A stretch of 38,745 bases of DNA from an uncultured Bacteroidales bacterium (GTDB lineage Bacteria > Bacteroidota > Bacteroidia > Bacteroidales > UBA932): NCBI GenBank assembly GCA_945870315.1, contig CAMBRR010000010.1, forward strand, positions 1-38,745. Reading direction: 5' to 3'. Shown piece by piece: positions 34,641-38,745 of the stretch; position 1 is the first letter of the stretch; every line of letters starts with the position of its first letter. The notes beneath the pieces are model-generated. The model had not been told where the DNA came from and ran no database searches. It saw nothing but the letters and a program-made list of their open reading frames with translations. Both the position numbers and the translations under genes were made by a program.

Positions 34641-34681
34641 ACAAAATTGCCAATGTACTGGCAAAGAATATGAGGCAATGA

Positions 34682-34888
34682 TTATAACGAGGATAAGGTC
34701 TTTTCCATCCTCTTACCACGGGTTCCCTTGACAAGAACAAGGGAGTAAGCCTTGCGCATATTTGCAATGCGCTCACTGAGAGATTCTTCACTCAACTCAA
34801 GCAAATCGCCCAGCAAGGCGGCCTTCATTTCGTGACGGATGCTCGTGAAATTGTCCAGGGATGCAGCGACATCCTGCGAAGCCATTAA
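34682..34888 (-). pseudogene. Decayed duplicate of the murF 3' end
   Basis: The minus strand reads A-S-L-D-N-F-T-S, then A-A-L-L-G-D-L-L-E-L, then S-L-V-L-V-K-G-T-R-G-K-R-M-E-K-T-L-S-S-L and a stop. It parallels the end of the intact murF at 36827-38218 (A-A-L-D-N-F-A-S; V-A-L-L-G-D-M-L-E-L; V-L-V-K-G-S-R-G-T-R-M-E-K-T-I-Q-S-L). About 50 residues between these blocks are deleted and the N-terminal two thirds of MurF are absent, so it is not functional. The left limit is the stop at 34682; the right limit of homology is approximate. It lies in the same orientation as murF, with the C10 peptidase unit between them. Confidence 0.85.
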
Positions 34889-34995
34889 GACGGTACGACA
34901 GGATCTCGGTTTCAGCATTCAAGACGACTTACATCCTGTCGAATGCGAACGCAAGACCGTCAACCTCATTCCGGAATAAAAGAAATACCAGGAGA

Positions 34996-35026
34996 TTTGC
35001 AGGTTATCCGAAAAATATGTATTTTG
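34996..35026 (+). promoter_or_regulatory. Promoter of the C10 peptidase unit
   Basis: TTTG (34996-34999), a 20-nt spacer and TATTTTG (35020-35026), one T short of the full -7 consensus. It stands 20 nt before the chosen start codon, which supports the start at 35047 and not the ATG at 34861. Confidence 0.5.
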
Positions 35027-35046
35027 CAGGAAATTTGTGTGATTTT

Positions 35047-36321
35047 ATGAAAAAAATATCGTTCCTTTTGCCTGTTCTCGTATTAGCAATTGCTTCGTGC
35101 GCTAAAGGAGAAGGTTCTTTACCCATTAATAATACGGGTGAAGTTTCATATACTATCCCTCTTTCCGATGCCTTGACATCCCTGAATAGCGTTCTCGATG
35201 GACTGAACGCATCGCAGGTGGCCAAAAGTACGATTCCTGCACGGATTTTTTCTGTAGAAACGTTCGGCCGGCAACGCCTACCTTCGACCAAGGCAGATAA
35301 CCTTGACTATGAACTTCCTGATACGCTTATGTACCTGGTTAATTTCGATTTAGCCGAAGGTGGGTTTGCGATTTTGTCCGGTGATACTCGCCTTGGAGAA
35401 TCTGTGTACTGCGTCACAGAAAACGGTGAAATTCACGTAGAGGATTTTGCCGAGGCATTTGAGTTCCTCCATTCCCCGTGCACTAAATCCTCCGATACCG
35501 ATGCTGATTCATTCCGCGATATAGGAGAGGGGTTCGTTCCCGCATTGTTGCTTTCCTCTATGCTAGCAGACCTGAAGTATGGCCCCGTGATAGCGGAAGA
35601 AAAGACTAAAGCTACTGCCATTACGACAAATTCCGTGTTATTGGAGACAAAATGGACGCAATGGGCACCTTTCAATAGATATACGTTCGATAGTTCCGGG
35701 AATCAGTGTCCTGCTGGATGCGTTGCCATAGCTTGTGCTCAGATTATGCAATATTGTCAAAAGCCGGCAAATCCTACTTTTGATGGTGTCGCCTGTTCGT
35801 GGGCTGATATGGCAACTGTTTATAGTTATCAGCATATAGACGCAGACCATTGCACGAATTCGGCAAAAGAGCAGGTGGCCAGATTCCTTAAGCATATAGG
35901 AAAAAAATCTTTGTGTTATATCAGATATCATACGGATGGCTCACCTGGTTATGCCGATGGTGTGGTAAGGACCCTGAAGAACTATAATTATTCAAGTGTG
36001 ACAAAAAGGACTGGCTTCGGCTCTGCCAATCAGTCGAGAGCATCAACAATGCTCGGCCAGAACAGGCCAGTATATCTTGACGGCTCCGATTTTCATAACG
36101 GAGGAGGACACGCTTGGGTGATTGATGGTGAGTGGAACGGCTTTTTTCACTGCAATTGGGGTTGGGGTGGCAAATGGGACGGATTCTATGCCAAGCATAA
36201 TTATTTCCCCATTAATTCTCGCGCCTATTATGAACAGTACATAGATCCAGGGACAACGGATCCCAGTTTATCCGGCAAAGATTATGATTGGAATTTCAGG
36301 ATGATAACATATTCTTATTAA
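35047..36321 (+). CDS. C10-family (streptopain-like) cysteine peptidase, lipoprotein
   Basis: A 424-residue protein. The start at M-K-K-I-S-F gives a type II signal with lipobox A-I-A-S-C (Cys18); an upstream in-frame ATG would place 62 non-secretory residues before it and start inside the murF remnant. Residues about 30-190 look like a propeptide (Spi-like, L-V-N-F-D-L-A-E-G-G-F-A-I-L-S-G-D). The catalytic domain follows with Cys225 in C-P-A-G-C-V-A-I-A, His355 in G-G-G-H-A-W-V-I-D-G and N-W-G-W-G-G at 370-375. This matches SpeB of Streptococcus and the Bfp/Btp peptidases of Bacteroides. It is likely a zymogen anchored in the outer membrane. Wording of codons is more AT-rich than in obg or murF, which hints at acquisition. 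Confidence 0.93.
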   Translation: MKKISFLLPVLVLAIASCAKGEGSLPINNTGEVSYTIPLSDALTSLNSVLDGLNASQVAKSTIPARIFSVETFGRQRLPSTKADNLDYELPDTLMYLVNFDLAEGGFAILSGDTRLGESVYCVTENGEIHVEDFAEAFEFLHSPCTKSSDTDADSFRDIGEGFVPALLLSSMLADLKYGPVIAEEKTKATAITTNSVLLETKWTQWAPFNRYTFDSSGNQCPAGCVAIACAQIMQYCQKPANPTFDGVACSWADMATVYSYQHIDADHCTNSAKEQVARFLKHIGKKSLCYIRYHTDGSPGYADGVVRTLKNYNYSSVTKRTGFGSANQSRASTMLGQNRPVYLDGSDFHNGGGHAWVIDGEWNGFFHCNWGWGGKWDGFYAKHNYFPINSRAYYEQYIDPGTTDPSLSGKDYDWNFRMITYSY

Positions 36322-36332
36322 ATTCGTATCGT

Positions 36333-36734
36333 ATGAAGCATTTAAGACTATTGTTAATATTTATTCTGCTAGTGTCTTCCTTCTCCTCCTGTAAGAAGGT
36401 AATGAATGGAAGGGTAGCATTTGACACGGATAAGGTATATTTCGAACAGAAAGGAGGATGCAAGACGATACAAATCATCGAAGGAAGCATTGAGCATATA
36501 GACATATACGATATGAGTGGGACGGATTATTCTGAGTTCTCGGGGTTTGAAGGAGATGGAGAGACTTACTTGAAGAAGGATTGGCTTGAATTGGAGAAAG
36601 TAGTCCAGGGCGAAACCGAGAGCCTTGTGATAACCGTATCGGAGAATACCAGCGGTAACCCCCGTCAGGCAAAAATTTATGTCGCATATTTATGTGGCGA
36701 AACATCGGTCACAGTGAAGGTCTATCAGGAATAA
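36333..36734 (+). CDS. Small BACON-like lipoprotein paired with the C10 peptidase
   Basis: A 133-residue protein starting at M-K-H-L-R, 11 nt after the peptidase stop, with lipobox S-F-S-S-C (Cys20). The mature part is a single beta-rich domain: V-Y-F-E-Q-K-G-G near residue 36, W-L-E-L near 90 and L-V-I-T-V-S-E-N-T-S-G-N-P-R-Q-A-K-I at 105-122, ending V-T-V-K-V-Y-Q-E. The pattern is that of a BACON-type immunoglobulin-like fold. In Bacteroides, genes next to C10 peptidases encode small inhibitors, so an inhibitor or partner role is plausible here. That is inference from position. Confidence 0.82.
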   Translation: MKHLRLLLIFILLVSSFSSCKKVMNGRVAFDTDKVYFEQKGGCKTIQIIEGSIEHIDIYDMSGTDYSEFSGFEGDGETYLKKDWLELEKVVQGETESLVITVSENTSGNPRQAKIYVAYLCGETSVTVKVYQE

Positions 36735-36826
36735 TTGCTAATTTCAGCGATATCAAGCCAAGTCCTATGTTTTGGAGGATACGGGAGAGAGGTGGCCAAA
36801 TCATCCTGAGGGCATAGGTCAGAGTT

Positions 36827-38218
36827 TCAAAGAGACTGAATGGTCTTTTCCATCCTCGTGCCACGGGAACCCTTGACAAGAACCAGAGCATCCTCAAGCG
36901 GATTTGCATCCAGATAAGATTTGAGAGAGTCGGAAGAATCAAAATGCATTGCAGCATCACATAGTTCTTCCTGCTCTTTTCTTATAATTTGAAGAGCCTT
37001 CCCAAACTCCGCACCCACGAAGCATACCTTTGACAGGCCAAGCGACAGTGCCTTTTTCGCGATTGCAACGTGTTCAGCGACAGATTCCGTTCCAAGTTCA
37101 AGCATATCTCCCAACAAAGCAACCTTTGAAGGAGCACTCACGGAAGCAAAATTATCCAGCGCTGCGGTCATACTCGTAGGATTTGCATTGTAGGCATCCA
37201 CAATGAGTCGATTCTTCTCAGTACGCATCATCTGAGAACGGTTGTTTGACGGGACATAGGACTCAATGGCCAAGGCAGCCTCCTTAAGAGAAATGCCGAA
37301 ATGGCGACCAACTGCAATTGCAGCCATCACGTTGTCGGCGTTGTAAGAGCCCACGAGGCTGGTCTGTACAAGTACAATACTTCCGTCAGAATCCGGAATG
37401 GAAAGGCGAAGGTAAGGATGTTCAGGGGAAGAAGGCATCACGCTGGCGCCCTGATATTCAAGTCCATACGGAAGCAAAAGGGAATAAGGGCGCTCCGGGT
37501 CGCTTTGCAGGTTGCGCTCTGAAGCCATCTTGCACAGAAGCGGGTTGTCCACATTGATGAATACCTTGTCGGAAGTACGCCTGAGGTAATCATACAATTC
37601 CCCCTTTGTTGCCATAACGCCTTCAAGTGAACCGAAACCCAGAAGATGAGCTTTTCCGACATTGGTTACAAGTCCGTAGTTCGGAAGGGCAATCTCCACC
37701 AGTTCCCGTATGTCGCCAGGGTGACTGGCACCCATCTCAACCACAGCAATCTGCGTTTCTCCATTTATCCGCAAAAGAGTAAGAGGCACACCGATGCTGT
37801 TGTTCAGGTTGCCTTCTGTTGCAGTCACACGGTACTTTACCGAAAGCACCTGGCGGATGAGTTCCTTAGTGGTAGTTTTCCCGTTGGTACCAGTCAAAGC
37901 AATGACTGTCAATGGTTTGCCATCTACAAAGGTCATCGAGCGGTGCCACCTGGCCAACTCCTGAAGAGTCCTTAACGTATCCTCCACAGGGATGATGCGA
38001 GGATCATCGGCACTAGAAGCCGCCACAGGAGACAAAGCATCAACCACTGCATAGGCAGCCCCGCCTTCAAGAGCTGCGAGAGCATATTCATTCCCATCAA
38101 AACTCTCCCCTTTCAATGCAAAAAAAAGTTCGCCTCCCGAAAGAGTACGAGTATCGGTAGTAACCCGACAGCCGCACTTGCAATATATCTCGTAAAGATT
38201 CTGAATCTTCATATTCAT
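36827..38218 (-). CDS. murF: UDP-N-acetylmuramoyl-tripeptide--D-alanyl-D-alanine ligase
   Basis: A 463-residue protein of normal length. The N-terminal domain contains D-T-R-T-L-S-G-G-E-L-F-F-A-L-K-G (substrate binding), the central ATPase has T-G-T-N-G-K-T-T-T (109-117), N-N-S-I-G-V-P and V-E-M-G-A-S, and the C-terminal domain has D-A-Y-N-A-N-P-T-S-M and ends K-G-S-R-G-T-R-M-E-K-T. It joins D-Ala-D-Ala to the UDP-MurNAc-tripeptide in the cytoplasm, the last soluble step before lipid I. A second ATG two codons in (M-K-I-Q) is also possible. It lies 25 nt after dut and is probably cotranscribed with it. Confidence 0.96.
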   Translation of the reverse strand: MNMKIQNLYEIYCKCGCRVTTDTRTLSGGELFFALKGESFDGNEYALAALEGGAAYAVVDALSPVAASSADDPRIIPVEDTLRTLQELARWHRSMTFVDGKPLTVIALTGTNGKTTTKELIRQVLSVKYRVTATEGNLNNSIGVPLTLLRINGETQIAVVEMGASHPGDIRELVEIALPNYGLVTNVGKAHLLGFGSLEGVMATKGELYDYLRRTSDKVFINVDNPLLCKMASERNLQSDPERPYSLLLPYGLEYQGASVMPSSPEHPYLRLSIPDSDGSIVLVQTSLVGSYNADNVMAAIAVGRHFGISLKEAALAIESYVPSNNRSQMMRTEKNRLIVDAYNANPTSMTAALDNFASVSAPSKVALLGDMLELGTESVAEHVAIAKKALSLGLSKVCFVGAEFGKALQIIRKEQEELCDAAMHFDSSDSLKSYLDANPLEDALVLVKGSRGTRMEKTIQSL

Positions 38219-38243
38219 TTAGTTATATGAAAATAATAATACA

Positions 38244-38678
38244 TCATTTCCGTCCGGTGCTGCCGAATCCACCCTCTCCTCTTGCAGTTTCATCCAAGCT
38301 TTCAACCTCGGACCACTCCACCCTCTCGTAGCGGGCAAGCACAAGCTGAGCAATCCTCTCCCCCGGATTTACAGTAAAAGTCTCATTGGACAAATTGACA
38401 AGAATAACCTTCACCTCTCCACGGTAATCCGCATCAATGGTGCCGGGAGCATTCAAGACAGATATTCCGTACTTGGCAGCCAAGCCGCTGCGAGGACGCA
38501 CTTGAGCCTCAGTACCCTCCGGCAAGGCAAGATAGATACCCGTAGGAACCATAGCTCTCTGAAGAGGAGACAGGATGACAGGCTCATCTATATCAGCCTT
38601 CAAATCCAGTCCGGCAGACATCTCGGTTGCATAGGCCGGAAGCGGGAATCTCGATTTATTTATGACTTCTACTTTCAT
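38244..38678 (-). CDS. dut: Deoxyuridine 5'-triphosphate nucleotidohydrolase (dUTPase)
   Basis: A 144-residue trimeric-type dUTPase with all five motifs: A-G-L-D-L-K-A-D (22-29), R-P-R-S-G-L-A (61-67), [13 protein letters not shown] (76-88, holding the catalytic Asp), G-E-R-I-A-Q-L-V (106-113) and [10 protein letters not shown] (133-142). It splits dUTP to dUMP and pyrophosphate, keeping uracil out of DNA and supplying dTMP synthesis. It is the first gene of a dut-murF pair. Confidence 0.97.
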   Translation of the reverse strand: MKVEVINKSRFPLPAYATEMSAGLDLKADIDEPVILSPLQRAMVPTGIYLALPEGTEAQVRPRSGLAAKYGISVLNAPGTIDADYRGEVKVILVNLSNETFTVNPGERIAQLVLARYERVEWSEVESLDETARGEGGFGSTGRK

Positions 38679-38707
38679 ATATATGATAAATTTACAGTAA
38701 TGGAGGG

Positions 38708-38715
38708 CAAATATA
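38708..38715 (-). promoter_or_regulatory. -7 element of the dut-murF promoter
   Basis: The minus strand has TATATTTG, an exact -7 consensus, 29 nt before the dut start codon. The -33 position is at the window edge and shows no clear TTTG. Confidence 0.5.
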
Positions 38716-38745
38716 AATATAATAAGAATAAAAATTGTATTTTTG

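Noticed and set aside
34861..35046. Upstream ATG giving a 486-residue C10 peptidase
   Set aside because: The added 62 residues have no signal character and overlap the murF remnant; a promoter and a proper lipoprotein signal support the start at 35047.

Overview
The window is chromosomal DNA from a Bacteroidales bacterium; the genus cannot be fixed from sequence alone. The evidence is the tandem SusC/SusD pair, a one-protein hybrid two-component regulator (HTCS), many lipobox-bearing lipoproteins, promoters of the Bacteroidetes type (TTTG, about 20 nt, TAnnTTTG), a fimbrillin-like domain and a C10 peptidase.

Positions 1-32403 (all minus strand) are a polysaccharide utilization locus (PUL). 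From the right come a GH3-PA14-DUF4832 fusion enzyme, the HTCS regulator, and then one long operon: SusC, SusD, a SusE-like lipoprotein, an unlisted 48-residue small ORF, a fimbrillin/SusF chimera, two DUF4832-family lipoproteins, a DUF4886 SGNH-like lipoprotein on a Pro/Glu/Asp stalk, a GH88 unsaturated glucuronyl hydrolase, a secreted FAD oxidoreductase, a GH36-like alpha-galactosidase, a GH2 beta-glucuronidase with the N-x-K uronate motif, a GH3 and a GH2 beta-galactosidase cut by the left edge. Most gaps are 1-21 nt. The enzymes point to a galactose- and glucuronate-containing, probably branched plant-type glycan (inference). No polysaccharide lyase is visible, although GH88 needs unsaturated uronates.

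The strongest novelty signals are these. (a) Three DUF4832-type modules occur in one locus, each keeping two Glu about 100 residues apart in G-K-W-G-E and E-G-G-W contexts, as expected for a clan GH-A-like glycosidase; one is fused to GH3. (b) An identical 15-bp box lies in the same orientation 98 and 103 nt upstream of the susC and fusion-enzyme start codons, and 41-42 nt from aligned -7 elements. It is a good candidate for the HTCS operator. (c) The small ORF sits just ahead of the fimbrillin chimera.

Positions 32404-33647 are a junction with signs of past mobility: an imperfect 31-bp direct repeat about 0.9 kb apart, the C-terminal scrap of a tyrosine recombinase, a hypothetical gene, and a compact minus-strand transcription unit of about 90 nt with its own promoter and terminator and no recognised RNA family.

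Positions 33648-38745 are mostly housekeeping: obg, murF and dut. Between obg and murF lie a decayed second copy of the murF 3' end and a two-gene unit encoding a C10 (streptopain-type) cysteine peptidase lipoprotein and a small BACON-like lipoprotein.
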